A stretch of 55,607 nucleotides of DNA from Chara braunii (GCA_003427395.1 BFEA01000606.1:346404-402010); one strand, 5' to 3'; positions 1 through 11,892 are shown, numbered from the stretch's first letter. Notes: a model not told the origin generated them from the sequence alone. Translations and numbers: made by a program.

Positions 1-180
1 GGCCCTCTCTCACGACACCCCTACGGCAGGATAGGGTGCTGCGAGGTACAACCTACCTCTACCTAAGGAGTTGTCACCATACCTAGGTCGGCCTATCCCT
101 GCTAAGGATGGTGACAGCTCCTTAGGTAGAGGTCTCGCATCACCTTCTCCTGTCGTAGGGGCACCATGAGAGAAGGTCAG
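1..180. repeat. Long-hairpin repeat, copy 1
   Basis: An almost complete inverted repeat: the left half (starts GGCCCTCTCTCACGAC) pairs with the right half (ends near CATGAGAGAAGGTC). A second internal pairing is CCTAAGGAGTTGTCACCAT with ATGGTGACAGCTCCTTAGG. Transcribed RNA would fold into one long imperfect hairpin of about 180 nt. The window begins exactly at its outer end, so flanks are unknown. No protein is encoded. It is probably a non-autonomous inverted-repeat element or the head of a larger repeat, since the same head plus tail recurs downstream. Confidence 0.8.
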
Positions 181-478
181 GCTAAAAATTCATTCTGATT
201 TTTTCATAGAGAGAGAGAGAAAGAGGGAGAGGAGTATGATATTGCTTTGCGGCAGGCATGACCAAACTCACCCCCCGTTTGTAAACCTTCTGTTACTTTT
301 TTTTTTTAATCCGGATGTTCAAATCTTTCCAGACATCAGTTTGCCCGACTTCCTGCTGTCTCGGGATCCCGAATATCATGGCCAATTCAAAAAAACCTAC
401 ATGCAAAAAAGTCGTATTCGTCATCATCAGGCTTCTAGTTGGGGATTGTGTCCTTCCTGCTTGATCACAACAGTCTTC
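181..478. repeat. Tail of hairpin repeat, copy 1
   Basis: Follows the hairpin and is repeated at about 1052-1345. Landmarks shared by both copies are an AGAGAGAG tract, GGCATGACCAAA.TCACCCCCCGTTTG, CCCGAATATCATGGCCAATTC and TTGGGGATTGTGT. The divergence between copies (point changes and short indels) shows it is old. The short open frames across it have no recognisable domain and I treat them as chance. Confidence 0.7.
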
Positions 479-569
479 CAATAAGTACGTCGAACCAGCT
501 GGATCTTAATTTTATAGTAAAACAAGTCCAAGAGGTGAATTTGGTCACACCTTCCACAAGGCAGTATCC

Positions 570-572
<3 letters not shown>

Positions 573-636
<64 letters not shown>
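573..636. repeat. (CT)n microsatellite
   Basis: Uninterrupted CT dinucleotide run of about 64 bases between the first and second copies of the hairpin repeat. Confidence 0.98.
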
Positions 637-639
<3 letters not shown>

Positions 640-668
640 GTGAAAATATCAAAATTTGTCTTCAGTCT

Positions 669-930
669 GGCCCTCTCTCACGACACCCCTACGGCAGGAT
701 AGGGTGCTGCGAGGTACAACCGACCTATACCTAAGGAGTTGTTACCATCCCTAGGTCGGTGTATCCCTGCTAGGGATGGTGACAACTCCTTAGGTAGAGG
801 TCTCGCGTCACCTTATCTTGTCGCAAAGGCGCCATGAAAGAGGGTTGGGCTGAAAATTGATTCTGATTTTGACATAAATAGAGAGAGAGAGAGAGAGTAG
901 GATACTACCTGGAGGTAGGCATGACCAAAT
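669..930. repeat. Long-hairpin repeat, copy 2 with truncated tail
   Basis: The hairpin part (669 to about 849) begins with the same GGCCCTCTCTCACGAC as copy 1 and keeps both arms with scattered substitutions. The tail stops after about 80 bases (AGAGAG tract, GGCATGACCAAATTCAA) and runs straight into copy 3. Confidence 0.75.
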
Positions 931-1345
931 TCAACGGGGAGTTGTCACCATCCCTAAGTCGGTGTATCCCTGTTAGGGATGGTCACAACTCCTTAGGCAA
1001 AGGTCTCGCGTCACCTTATCCTGTCGTAGAGGCGCCATGAAAGAGGGTCGGGGTGAAAATTGATTTTGATTTTTTCATAGACAAAGAGAAAGAGAGAGAG
1101 TAGGATATTACCTTGCGGTAGGCATGACCAAATTCACCCCCCGTTTGTAAACCTTTTGTAACTTTTTCTTTTTATCCGGGTGTTCAATTTTTTATAGACG
1201 TCAGTCCAGCCAACTTGCTGCTATATCGGGGTCCCGAATATCATGGCCAATTCAAAAACACCCACGTGCAAAAAAGTCATATACGTCATCATCGGGCTGC
1301 TAATTGGGGATTGTGTACTTCCCGCTTGATCATGACAGAGTCAGG
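931..1345. repeat. Long-hairpin repeat, copy 3 (left arm lost)
   Basis: Starts inside the hairpin (GGGGAGTTGTCACCATCCC), lacks roughly the first 70 bases of the left arm, and then carries a full-length tail to about 1345. The three units together look like a decayed tandem cluster. Confidence 0.7.
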
Positions 1346-4059
1346 CCTACACCTCGGTGTTGCCGCACAATGTTTCAAAAATATACAATCTTTTATCAAC
1401 TTGCAAAAACATGAATGACATTTGAAGGCCTTAGGCTTTTTTTTTTTTTTGGCTTTTTAACTTGTCAAACCAGCGACAAAATGTTATACCTATTCATTGA
1501 TAACCATGTCGTCCAATCATGTCTCATCATAAGAACTTAAACAACTCACCAAGACATTCAAAATTTCATAAATGTTTGTCTCCTTTGATACATAACATCT
1601 CTTTCATAGGTAGCTAACCTCTTTTCCATTAATCAACACAATACATGATTGTTTGAAAAGAATATCATTCCATACATAAGTCATTGCACTTACCTCCAAC
1701 CCATCACCCTTTGCCTTTTACTTCTCATGGTATACCTATTTAAATGTGATACGATGCGTAGTCATTTTTACCGTACGAGATAGTTACCTATTATGTGACT
1801 CTCTGTTATACTTGCTTCATAGCTATAGTCTTCGAGTGAGTGAATTGACTGAGAGGCTGAAGTAAATAAAAAAACTACCCAAGAGCGACGATAGGATCAC
1901 GTATACAGACGATTTATTTTTATAATTAATTTTGTCAAATTACGAAATATATATGAATATGACTTTTTCATGAGAAGAATTGAGTTTGTGAGTGAAGTGA
2001 GATCCGTGACCTGGTATTACATATGGATGACTATTCCACCGTTTGCTGCATGATTTAGTCTCTTTAGTTTGAAATGATACTCACTTGGTGAAAATGGTAA
2101 ACACGACAAACTTTAGCTAAAGTATCAAAAATCACATTATACCACGAAGGTGTTAACATTTTTCAAATTGATTTTGTATTTTTGGGAAAACACGTTTTTG
2201 TTTGCGGATGCAACCATAAAATCGAACGTTTTAAGGTCATCAAGGTTTACTTCCAAATTCGTTTTATGATAGATAAATAGGGCCATTCATTTTAAAACTA
2301 ACAATTTGTATAAATCTTATTTCAAAATACTAATTTATACTAAAAAACTTTTTTCAAAATGAAGTAAAAATACAAAAAAACATTCAACTTATGAAAACTC
2401 AACATTTGTTGAGGTTCATATAACGAAACAACTATCAATATTTGATAATTAAACTCTAAATGAGATGGTTTGTTTTTAAATAATCGATTAATATCTTATA
2501 TTTTGTTTGATGGTTCACTTGCAATATTGATGAATAGAAATAAAATCGTCACTGAAAACTTGAAAGTTAGGTCGAAGGATAATTTCACTATTAACATGTT
2601 TTTTTTTAATGACCGTCACAAATTCAATTTTTGACACATTTAATTAAAATCAAAGTAAATTGACATAAAATCAATCCACCATTATCACCTCATATTACTA
2701 TTTATAATCCATAATTAACTTTTACTATCTCTATTTAGTAGTCCGTTTTTCTTACTTAAAACGATCACCAATGTCTCTTAATATGCGCGAGCATATACAA
2801 TATAAGTTGACAAAAGAAAAGTTTAAGGAGTACCTTTCATTGACCAGACCATCTTTCGATATATGCGGTGGCAACCTTACGACTCGAAAAGCAAACGCTT
2901 CATGTATGAATCCCATTAAGGTGCGAAATCGCACAAAAACTTGAATGTCTTTGCAGATACCATTTTTTTATCGCATTACCTACTTTATTACCTTTAATTT
3001 TATTTTTTGATTCATATGAAACTGAAGACAAGGCTATGACTCTGTTCATGCGATATTTACTCTTACTTTTTTTTGCTATCCTATTCTTGTATCAATTATT
3101 ATACGAAACCTAATCACTCGATAATATGATAATACATATCAACATTTGTCTTTAAGGGAGAGTGAAAGAAATGAGGTGAGATGGCAGAACCTTTATAGTG
3201 AGGAGGAAGAAAGCTATAAAAGGGGCAACAAACGACAAAAGGACACCAATGAACAGTTTAATGAGATAACGGAAAACCATAAGAGGGAATATAGGCCAAT
3301 ACAAGACGAGGAGCAGTGAGTTGAAGAAGAACCTCACCGAGTTTGTATAATTTGTTTGGTTGTCCTCTGTGGTAACGCGACTTCTGTGTTTTTACATATA
3401 TTAGCTGAAAGACAAGTTTTCACTAGTGTTTTTTTTTTAATGGTACTATAATACGATATTAATACCTATTTTTATTCGTTTACTACTTTTTTTAGTTAAT
3501 ATACATTACAGAAGTGCACAGTAAGCACACAACAATCACATTGTGTTTTTGTATGTTTTATTTATTACTCATTTAATTTTCATCAAGTTAAATGCAGATT
3601 TGTCTTATCTAGAGTCTTCCTACCGTGCTCTTTGATTTTATCTCTTCTGGAGTTTTTTTTTTTTTTAACCGTACGCACCAGTGAATATGATTTTGTCACA
3701 TGGAGGAGCAAGCGTGTTTTGAATTTTTCTTCCATTCGTTGACATAAGGTTGCTTATACGGTTTGTTTGCAATTTCGTGCGCAACGCGCAATCATATCAT
3801 GTATACACGATTCTCCATCGTATACTCAACATCACGACTACAATCGCCATAACAAAACATTCATATCGACTCGGAGACCGGGCTGAGCACTTTGACTTGC
3901 AGCGTAGCGAGTGAAAATCGGTATGAGACGTGCAATATTTCGAGTAATGCACTTGAACAATAATCATCCACTGAAAAACTTGTCATTCGACATTCCTCTA
4001 GTATCCTCACCTCTATTTTGATTCTGACTTTTACTATGGTTTGGAATCTTTGGATCTCA
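1346..4059. other. AT-rich gene-free sequence
   Basis: About 2.7 kb of AT-rich DNA. Open frames are short (about 60-80 codons) and show no domain. I see poly-T and poly-A stretches but no convincing exon, RNA gene or element ends. Confidence 0.6.
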
Positions 4060-5350
4060 GTTGGATCTGAGTGATGGACTGCCCTTCGATCAAGGGCCTC
4101 CACAATAGTCCGCCACCTGACCCTTACCTTATTTTAGACCTCTACTTTTCTTTCTACATTAGCCTTATGCTACACCTTGACTTCACACCTTGACCTAGAT
4201 CAGAATCTCAATAAGACAAAAATGATGGGTCGCCCTATCACCTTATCTTAATCTGCTCCTGGAGATATACCTTCCTCTCTACCTTGACTTTATCCTATAT
4301 CTTCAGTTAGATATGAAAAACGAGTTGCCCCATCACCTTATCCTAACTTTATCCTATACCAATATTTTTTGCTCTACCTAAACCTTGATCTCACACCTTG
4401 GTCTTGGTCTAGATCTTAGCTGGATATGAACTACAGGTTGCTTCATCACCTTATCCTAACCTTGGCCTAAACCTATACCTTCCTCTTTACCTTCACCTTA
4501 TCTCATAACTTCACCTTGACTCCACATCTTGTTCTGGGTCTAGATCTCAGTTGGATCCGAGTGATGGGTCGCTTCATGAGTCTATACGCGACTGCATTCT
4601 GCTCGCTTGAGATAGAAGGTCGACTTGCCATCTAAACCCTCACCTACATTTTCATACCTTCACCCTATAATAAACCCTACAGGAAATGACATTTCACTTT
4701 TTGTATCGTCATCGATTTTTTTTTTTTGTAGGTTTTAAGTTTGCTAGTCTAGTTTGGCTTTGGATCGATAGGAAACTATGAACAGTCACTTTTCTAAGAG
4801 AAAGTACTTATGAAACATGTAATGAATCGAGGGGGTTAGCTGAATCTTTAGATTGCTTCCGAATTTGGTAATATTTTTCTTCCTAGATCAAGGCTACTTA
4901 AGATTTTGGAAGGTCTAAGGTTTGTATCTTGACCCACCAATGCCCTGCTGATCAAGCCAAGTTTGCGACCCACTGTGTTGTTGCTCCAACGACAGTGACA
5001 CTATCAAAACGTAATATGAACCAAACATTCATAAAACTCGTCTTATCTCAGACTTCCAGACCATGCAGCTTCACATCTTGATTCAGGTTTGGATCTCAAT
5101 CGGACCCATGTGATAGGTTGCCTCATCACCTTATTCTATACCTATTCCTTCCTTTCTACCTTATCCTATAACTCAGCCTCAACTTCAAACGTTGACCTAG
5201 GTGTATTCTCGGTCGGATCTAAGTGATGGGTTGCTGTATTACCTTATCCTAACCTTATCCCTAGCCTTTCATCTTAACCTTAATCTTAACTTTGACTTCA
5301 TACATCGGTCTAGTAGTCTGGACAATTAAGGTCTGTGTTATAGGTTGCCC
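4060..5350. repeat. Degenerate repeat field (CCTTATCCTAACC / GATGGGTTGC)
   Basis: The same phrases return again and again with drift: GATGGGT(C/T)GC, CATCACCTTATCCTAACC, ACCTTCCTCTCTACCTTGAC, CACACCTTGACCTAGATC and CAGTTGGATC(T/C)GAGTGATGGG. Blocks near 4070-4600 and 5080-5350 are separated by an unrelated 480-bp stretch. The spacing is roughly 110-130 bases but irregular. It behaves like an old, diverged tandem or nested repeat. No coding capacity was recognised. Confidence 0.65.
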
Positions 5351-6495
5351 TTCCACAAAAGGCGATCTACCACCGTACCTGTTATATACCGTTGTCTATG
5401 TCAACAACCTATCTATGGTACATACATGTGTTTTGGATATTGATGACAAATGATACACAAATTGTTCACATTTTAGGAAGGTTAGTTCTCGCCTGAGTTA
5501 AACCACCACTCCCCCCGACATAAAAAAAATGGCTTTCCGGGATCATCGGAGACTGGTAGGCTGGTATCCCGAAAGAAGCGTAGGTCCGCAGCAATTCAAG
5601 CAGAGGTCGACCTAAAAAAAGAAGAAGAAAAAAACGCAAACTTCGATGATTTTTCACACTCAGAAGAATAAACCAAAAAATCCAAAAATTTGAGATCCGG
5701 TAGATTTGGCCGTTATCTATTCAGGAACAAATATGAAAAAAAACAAAATGAAATATTTTCGGTGGTGAAATGCTCCCCGCGCCAATTTGGTGCATTTTCC
5801 ATTCTTGCCACTGTGCCTGCTGAGGACCAATGGAAAAGTACTCCGTTTTTGCCACTCTGCCACCTGCGGGCCACTCAACCGGTTCTCCACACTATGGTAC
5901 ATGTAGCCCTAATTAAATTGTACTACCGGTCACCCAATTTTTTTTGTGGCGGGGCGAGTGGTGGTTTAAAGGCTCTTTCATTCCATATTTTAGACCGATG
6001 TGGGAGATAGGATATCATCTTTACGTAGATATAGTGTTTTCCTTGTAGAACATGTGTTGGACGGTTGATCCGCGAGCGGGATTCCCCTAAAACACTTTTT
6101 TTTCCGAGTCGGCTTTAAAGCACGAATAAAAAAAGAGCTTCCTTTTCTTTAATTTTAATTCCCCTTCTGGACTAGGCTCCCAGAGTGGCCCGCGGTCACT
6201 TGCCCGGCCGGGCCAAAAACAAATTAAAAACTATAAATAATAAAAATATTTTTTATTCTAAATTAGGTGAAGATTTTCGATGTGACCCCGAGGCAAAAGT
6301 TGTTCAGTTTATGTTTCTGCACAACAGAATTTCGGATTTTTCGGAGTTTTTTTTTTTCTTTTTTTTTTTTCTTCTCCGGGGACCTTCCTTGGTCCTTGCA
6401 TGGGCTGGCCACCCGGGACTCGAGCGGCCCAGCTGGTAGCCTAGCTTCTGGACTTACTGGAGCGCACATCCAACCAGGCATCCAGGCGCAGACCA
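5351..6495. other. Gene-free sequence with repeat fragments
   Basis: No recognisable gene. The stretch at about 6185-6340 (GGTCACTTGCCCGGC, then an A/T tract, then GATTTTCGATGTGACCC and GTTGTTCAGTTT) is shared in part with 11205-11305 and 41560-41640, so it belongs to a dispersed repeat with a homopolymer core. Confidence 0.5.
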
Positions 6496-6972
6496 TCTGG
6501 GCAGGGCTCCAAACGTCCGGATGGCAACCGTCTAACTGATTGGCACCTGGCAATTCTCAATGATCTTTATTCTATTTATCTGATTAAAGGCGGACTCAAA
6601 ACTTGGGTCTGTTATTCAACAGTTCATTGGTGTACAACTAAGCGTGGGAAGTTGATAACACATACTACTTTTCAAGTTTGGATCTACCGATCTGGTTGGA
6701 AAAAGGGTTAATTTGGTGTCAAATTTATAACACAGTCATCCGGGCAGGGCTCCAAACGTCCGGATGACAACCGTCTAACTGATTGGCACCTGGTAATTCT
6801 CAATGATCTTTATTCTATTTATCTGATTAACGGTGCACTCAAAACTTGGGTCTGTTTTTCAACAGTTCACAACTAAGCCAGGGAAGTTGACAACACATAC
6901 TGCTTTTCAAGTTTGGCTCTACCGATCTGGTTGGAAAAAGGGTTAATTTGGTGTCAAATTTATAACACAGTC
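6496..6972. repeat. 240-bp tandem duplication
   Basis: Two head-to-tail copies, about 6496-6737 and 6738-6972. Both start with GGGCAGGGCTCCAAACGTCC and end with GGTGTCAAATTTATAACACAGTC. They differ by substitutions and a short indel in the middle (CATTGGTGTACAACTAAG versus CACAACTAAG). Each carries one degenerate tRNA-like SINE fragment in reverse orientation (ACTCAAAACTTGGGTCTG, then CAACAGTTCA), so the duplication came after the SINE insertion. Confidence 0.9.
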
Positions 6973-7499
6973 CTAATGAGTTGGTGAAAGTCCAATGAAA
7001 CAGTCTAGCACAGTTATACTATATATTGTGGAGTTTCGTATGGCGAACATGACCTCCTAATGAGTAAGTGAAAGCCCAACTTAGACGTATGCCACGGTCA
7101 TGCTTTTTATGCGGAGTCGTGTATCGTGAACATGCGACAACACACACACGCACAACCATTATTAGGTACAACTCGGCCCTATGCACCTTGGCTACCAGCC
7201 AGACTGTGTTGTTCACCTTGTTTGCCCACGGGGCCGGGCTGTGAGAGAGCACCAGGGAAAGTCCTGGCAAAAACAAAATCCAAAAGATCCGAAAATAATA
7301 AAAAAAAACATGTCATGGTGAAAAATAAACTAAACTTTTTTTCTCAGGGTCGCATAGAAATTATTGGGGTCCAAAACAATCAAATGGAAATAAATTGGGG
7401 CAACGGCGCAGTCCATGAGGGCATTCATCTTGACAACCACCAATAAAACCGAGATGCGTCTATTGTTGGTTGAGAAGTTTGAAAACCTAGGCTACCAAA

Positions 7500-7590
7500 T
7501 TGTCATTGAAAGGTGACTTAAAACATCAAATTCACACAAAATCACTCGTACATACACGAATTGTATTGAAAAGATGCAACTCAGCACACG
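7500..7590 (-). repeat. Third copy of the retrotransposon leader
   Basis: On the minus strand, the run from GTGTGCTGAGTTGCATC to AATTCGTGTATGTAC and on to CACCTTTCAATGACA matches the leader before the two gag copies (8603-8700 and 11095-11166). No gag follows it. It marks a further truncated copy or a nested duplication of the same element. The 280 bases above it (7590-7850) are unassigned. Confidence 0.65.
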
Positions 7591-7879
7591 AAGTGCTGTC
7601 ATGATTGCAATGCGCCGGCGGGTAATGGCTACCTCGACCGGTTCCGACCACCGCCACGCGGTCTTCCTCAGGGGGAAAATCCACCTCTCTACACCCTCGA
7701 TGTTCCCGACATTCCACATACCCACCGCCGCTGCTTTCCGCTGAGCATCTCCAGAAACGTCAACGGTCCGACAGCGTAGGACCCGGAAAAAGGACAACAA
7801 CTCACGCAATCATTGCTGAAATAGATGTCTGAAACAAGTAATACTACCCTGCATGTAGAATCCTACTAGCAACTACGTC

Positions 7880-8700
7880 CGGTCTGAAGTCCTCAACCTT
7901 ATCCTTCCCTTTCGTCAATCTCAACATAGTTTCCAATGAGACAATGTTGGAGGCTTTCTTCCTTTTAAGGTGAATAAGATAAGCCATGATAGATTGCAAT
8001 ATAGTTCACACATCCGTCTCAACTTCCCCGAAGTGAATTGTTCTCTCATTTCTTCCAACATTTTCTCCTACTGTACTCTCTCTTCTTTCTTCCTTCTGAA
8101 CTCTTCAATTTTTATTCTCTCTTCCCTCAAGGCATTCTCTAATTGTCTGACATTTTCCTCCATTAGTTCTACAGACAATTGTGGTTCCGCTTTCTTTTCT
8201 TCTTTTGTTTCTTCTTGCTTTCCTTTCCGACTCAATTCTTCTAATTGCTCGACAACATACCGGTCAAGGGCCATACACCCTTGTTGAATGAGTTCCTCGA
8301 CTCGCCGCCCGGTTTCGAGCATCTGAACACTAGTTTTCGCGGCCTTAAGTTCATCCTCTGCTGCTCGCAGGTATTGTCCGTGAACATATTGTTCATCTGC
8401 TGGTTCGATACCGTGCGTCTCACCAAGGAGTTGGCAAAGGAGGCCGACCAAAGTCTGCCTCCTTGCATCAATTTGTCCACGCGTCTTAAGTCCCCCCCCT
8501 TCGGCATCAACATAGACCATAAGAGGGATAGGAAGGAAGAGAAGTGGAATGAACCGCGGTAGGATGGAGGCACGCAGACATTTCTAGAGAGAGTTCATTT
8601 TGATGTCATTGAAAGGTGAGTTAAAACATCAGATTCACACAAAATCACGCGTGCACAAAGTACATACACGAATTGTATTGAAAAGATGCAACTCAGTACA
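7880..8700 (-). mobile_element. Second, truncated gag-leader copy of the retrotransposon
   Basis: Minus-strand sequence largely identical to 10387-11166. It covers the untranslated leader, the N-terminal coiled-coil-like gag region (open at 8068-8520, rich in E, K, R, L and Q) and the start of the next gag block. Beyond about 7898 the two copies no longer match. The in-frame TAG just after the ESVQ-like segment of copy 1 is present at the same place here (8068-8070). That stop therefore predates the duplication, or it is a genuine terminator of a short leader protein. There is no reverse transcriptase, RNase H or integrase. Confidence 0.7.
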
Positions 8701-9250
8701 CGGTTTGACAATTTTATCTTTGAACTTAACTTTTGGGTCGACTTCCTCATGTCAATCCATACCCAGAATTAAGTCAAAGGGTAAATTTTTCTCTATAAGG
8801 AAGGATACCTTGTGTAGAATTTTTTTACCTTCCTTGGTTCTGAAATAACAGCCAGTATAGACGTGATAGGTCTAGGTAAATCCTTTACCTTCATTCTCAG
8901 ATGCAACTTTCGAATTGCGTTCTCTGAGATATAAAACCGCGTCGTTCCCGGATCTAACAGGGCACCTACTCGCCTGTGTGCAATCTCAACATCCGCGATC
9001 ATTAACTCACTCTTAGCCTTTTCTATCTTCGCCCACGAACTCCTTAGTGCTATTAGATCATTGTCGAGTTCGTCAAGGGAATCGTCCAGTGAGACAGAAC
9101 AAAGGACTATGTCAGGGTGGTGTGGACGACGAGCAGAAGAAGAGTCATCCTCTGGCTTAAGAGTCGAAGGGGTAGAAGGGGTTGTAGGCGCCTTACCTTT
9201 TTTTTCGTCTATACCCTTTGACTCAATAGGAGCAAATGCTAATCCTACTG
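8700..9250 (-). pseudogene. Retrotransposon aspartic protease, decayed
   Basis: A linker rich in S, T, P, E and D (about 9240-9010) leads into a retropepsin-like region. LLDPGTTRFYIS occupies the place of the usual LLDSGAT-type active site, so the D-S/T-G triad reads D-P-G. Further on, DLILGMD is followed by TGA where this motif normally has Trp, in a different frame. The protease frame differs from the gag zinc-knuckle frame, so there is one shift at about 9240-9280 and another near 8790. With the altered triad and the frameshifts, it should be inactive. It normally cuts the gag-pol precursor. Confidence 0.65.
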
Positions 9251-9280
9251 CACGCTCGCTTTTGGGTTACGAATAAGCGG

Positions 9281-11089
9281 GCACCAGACTATCAAGTGCC
9301 CCACGGTGCCACACTTGAGGCACAGGCGGTTGTCCATCTTGGACTGTCACTCCTCATGAGTGATATTCATCTTCTCCCAAGGCCTCGCGAATGTTATTAC
9401 GGGATGCTCAGGGAACGAGCGTGGCCTCTTCTTCTTCCACTGGGTCTGGCCTCCCTTGTTGGTCATTGCGGCGGTAACATCATCCTTCTCAGATTCACTG
9501 CCGTTGTTACCTCCTCATCCCTCAGATTCACCCAGAGGTAACTTCTCTACCGTCTCATCATCGAATACAACAAGCATATGGTCCTGACGCTTTTGCCGCC
9601 AAAGGATCCGTTTTCCATACCCACCAACCGGTCCCGATTTGACTACTGAAGCGTAAAACCCTTTCACCTGTGTGGTCATCTGCTCTCGTTGGAGAGCGGG
9701 ACCGCGAAACTGCCGATAGTTATACTTACCAGACTTGGCTTCTGCCACGAGCTGTCCGCGAATAGGTTCGTCCAGAGGACGTGAGTAGATGTACAAAACC
9801 TAGTTGTCTTGCAAGTTCAATCCTGGTACATGCAGAAGACGATCAACCTCACGAGACAGTGCATCCACTGAGGACCAACACTTTTGCCCAATTGTTGTGA
9901 GTTCGTCGAAGGCCTTATCGACCGTTGTCTTGACAAGAAATCTCTCCTTAATCTTTTGGAGAAATTGTCTCAACGGCACGGTCTTAACCCACTTACCTAT
10001 ATCTTCGAAGCCTGCGGCATTGGCCTTGGACAATACCCACTCTTTGGCAACTCTTCCCAGACATGATGTGGAGAAAGCTACCTGGCTCTCAAGCTCGACT
10101 GGAGTGGTGCTACAATAAGTCTGGATCTCTGCGATCCACACCAATAGGTCCTCCTCCTTGTTGTTATATGTGAACGACAATTTCATTTTTTCCTTTTTTT
10201 TCTTCTTTGTTTTTTCTACTTCTTTTACGGGCTCTTCCTTTCTGGCGGGTTCTTTTTTTTTGTCGATCGGTTCTTCAGACTCCTTTTTCGAGGGTCCGGG
10301 TTTCTCCTCCTTCCGCATTGCATTTTTCAGAATTTTCTCCTCGGGTGGTTTCCTATCTTCCCCCTTCGTCTCCTCCTCAACACTTACCTTATCCTTACCT
10401 TTCGTCAATCTCAACATAGTTTCCAACGAGACAATGTTGGAGGCTATCTTCCTTTTAAGGTGAATAAGATAAGCCATGATAGATTGCAATACAGTTGACA
10501 AATCCGTCTCAACTTCCCCGAAGTGAAATTTTTCTCTCATTTCTTTCAACATTTTCTCCTACTGTACACTCTCTTCTTTCTTACTTTTGAACTCTTGAAT
10601 TTTTTTTCTCTCTTCCCTCAAGGTATTCTCTAATTGTCTGACATTTCCCTCCATTAGTTTTATAGACAGTTGTGGTTCCACTTTCTTTTATTCTTTTGTT
10701 TCTTCTTGCTTTCCTTTCCGGCTCAATTCTTCTAACTGCTCGGCAACATACCGATCAAGGGCCATACGCCCTTGTTGAATGAGCTTCTCGACTCGCCGCC
10801 CGGTTTCCAGCATCTGAACACTAGTTTTCGCGGCCTCAAGTTCATCCTCTGCTGCTCGCATATACTGTCCGTGAACATATTGTTCAGCTGCTGGTCCGGC
10901 ACCGTGTGTCTCACCAAGGAGTTGGCAAAGGAGGCCGACCAAAGTCTGCCTCCTTGCATCAATCTGTCTACGCGTCTTAAGTTCCCCCCCTTTGGCATTA
11001 GCATAAACCATGAGAGGGATAGGCAAGAAGAGAAGTGGAATGAACCACGTCAGGATGGAGGCACGCAGACATTTCCAGAGAGAGTTCAT
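9281..11089 (-). pseudogene. Retrotransposon gag, interrupted by four in-frame stops
   Basis: One frame runs from ATG at 11089 to the zinc knuckle at 9281-9322. In-frame stops lie at 10688-10690 (TAA), 10559-10561 (TAG), 9800-9802 (TAG) and 9515-9517 (TGA). The N-terminal part is charged and coiled-coil-like. A long K/E/P-rich linker follows, then the capsid-like block (motifs CLGRVAKEWVLSKA, VDALSREVDRLL, SGKYNYRQFRG). The C-terminal end carries CLKCGTVGHLIVWC, a CX2CX4HX4C zinc knuckle that binds RNA in functional gag. In living elements gag forms the cytoplasmic particle that packages the RNA. Here the stops make a full product unlikely. I am sure it is LTR-retrotransposon gag and fairly sure it is Ty3/gypsy-like. 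Confidence 0.8.
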
Positions 11090-11204
11090 TTTGATGTCAT
11101 TGAAAGGTGAGTTAAGACACCAGATTCACACAAAATCACGCGTGCACAAAGTACATACACGAATTGCTTCCAAGAACGGACAATCCTACCAAATTGGTCG
11201 TGGG

Positions 11205-11251
11205 CCACTTGCCCGGCTGGGACAAAAAACAATAAAAAAAAAAAAAAAAAT

Positions 11252-11282
<31 letters not shown>

Positions 11283-11305
11283 GTCAAGAATTTCGATGTG
11301 ACCCT
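11205..11305. repeat. Poly-A/poly-T core of a dispersed repeat
   Basis: CACTTGCCCGGCTGGGAC, then A-rich and T-rich homopolymers, then TTTCGATGTGACCC. The same flanks surround a different A/T core at 6195-6290. Confidence 0.7.
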
Positions 11306-11892
11306 AATTTCAACTAGATTTCACGTGTACCACATGGAAGCTGTTAAATGACCATTTGCCAGTCCCGTGACACCGCCAGACAATCGATCCACTGCTGCCC
11401 AGAGTCACTCCACAATCCCCTAGTGGTACAAAAACAAAATGAAAGAAAAGGAAAGCAAAGCCTTATCTACTCAGGAGTACGGCATAACGTACAATGTGGA
11501 TTTCTGTAGAGGAGGAATTGCCATGCAGAGAACATCTGTATCCTGAGAGCATATTCACGCTAGCACTTTCCTAAATGGGTAGCCGTAGGGGAACCTGCGG
11601 CTGGATTGACTCCTTTCCAATATACATACCCAGATTTGATTTAATGTCGATCTAATCAGACTAGTTACCAAAGGCGCGTGTATCGGACTGCAATTATGGC
11701 CAAAGCTGGATGAATGTGACCGCAATCACGGCCAGAGCGTGTAGAAAAAGTTGTCGTGCGAGTATGCCCTGAGTATGCCCCAAAAAGAAGTTGCGGGTTT
11801 GAGAATGTGTAAGCTGATAGATCTACGTGTCTAGCACTCTCTACTCGTCTAGTGGTGAAAACACCCAGTGATCCACTTATATATATAAGTAC

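Larger units (their letters stand above)
8700..11166 (-). mobile_element. Broken Ty3/gypsy-like LTR retrotransposon (leader, gag, protease only)
   Basis: Read on the minus strand, the order is leader (11166-11090), gag (11089-9281), zinc knuckle, acidic linker, and protease ending in an ILGMD-like motif near 8770. This is the normal 5' order of a Ty3/gypsy element. The sequence then joins directly to the leader of a second copy near 8700, so reverse transcriptase, RNase H, integrase and the 3' LTR are absent. I could not define an LTR, primer-binding site or target-site duplication. It is a dead fragment that can only supply sequence, not move itself. Neighbouring leader copies at 7500 and 8603 suggest repeated internal duplication. 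Confidence 0.75.
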
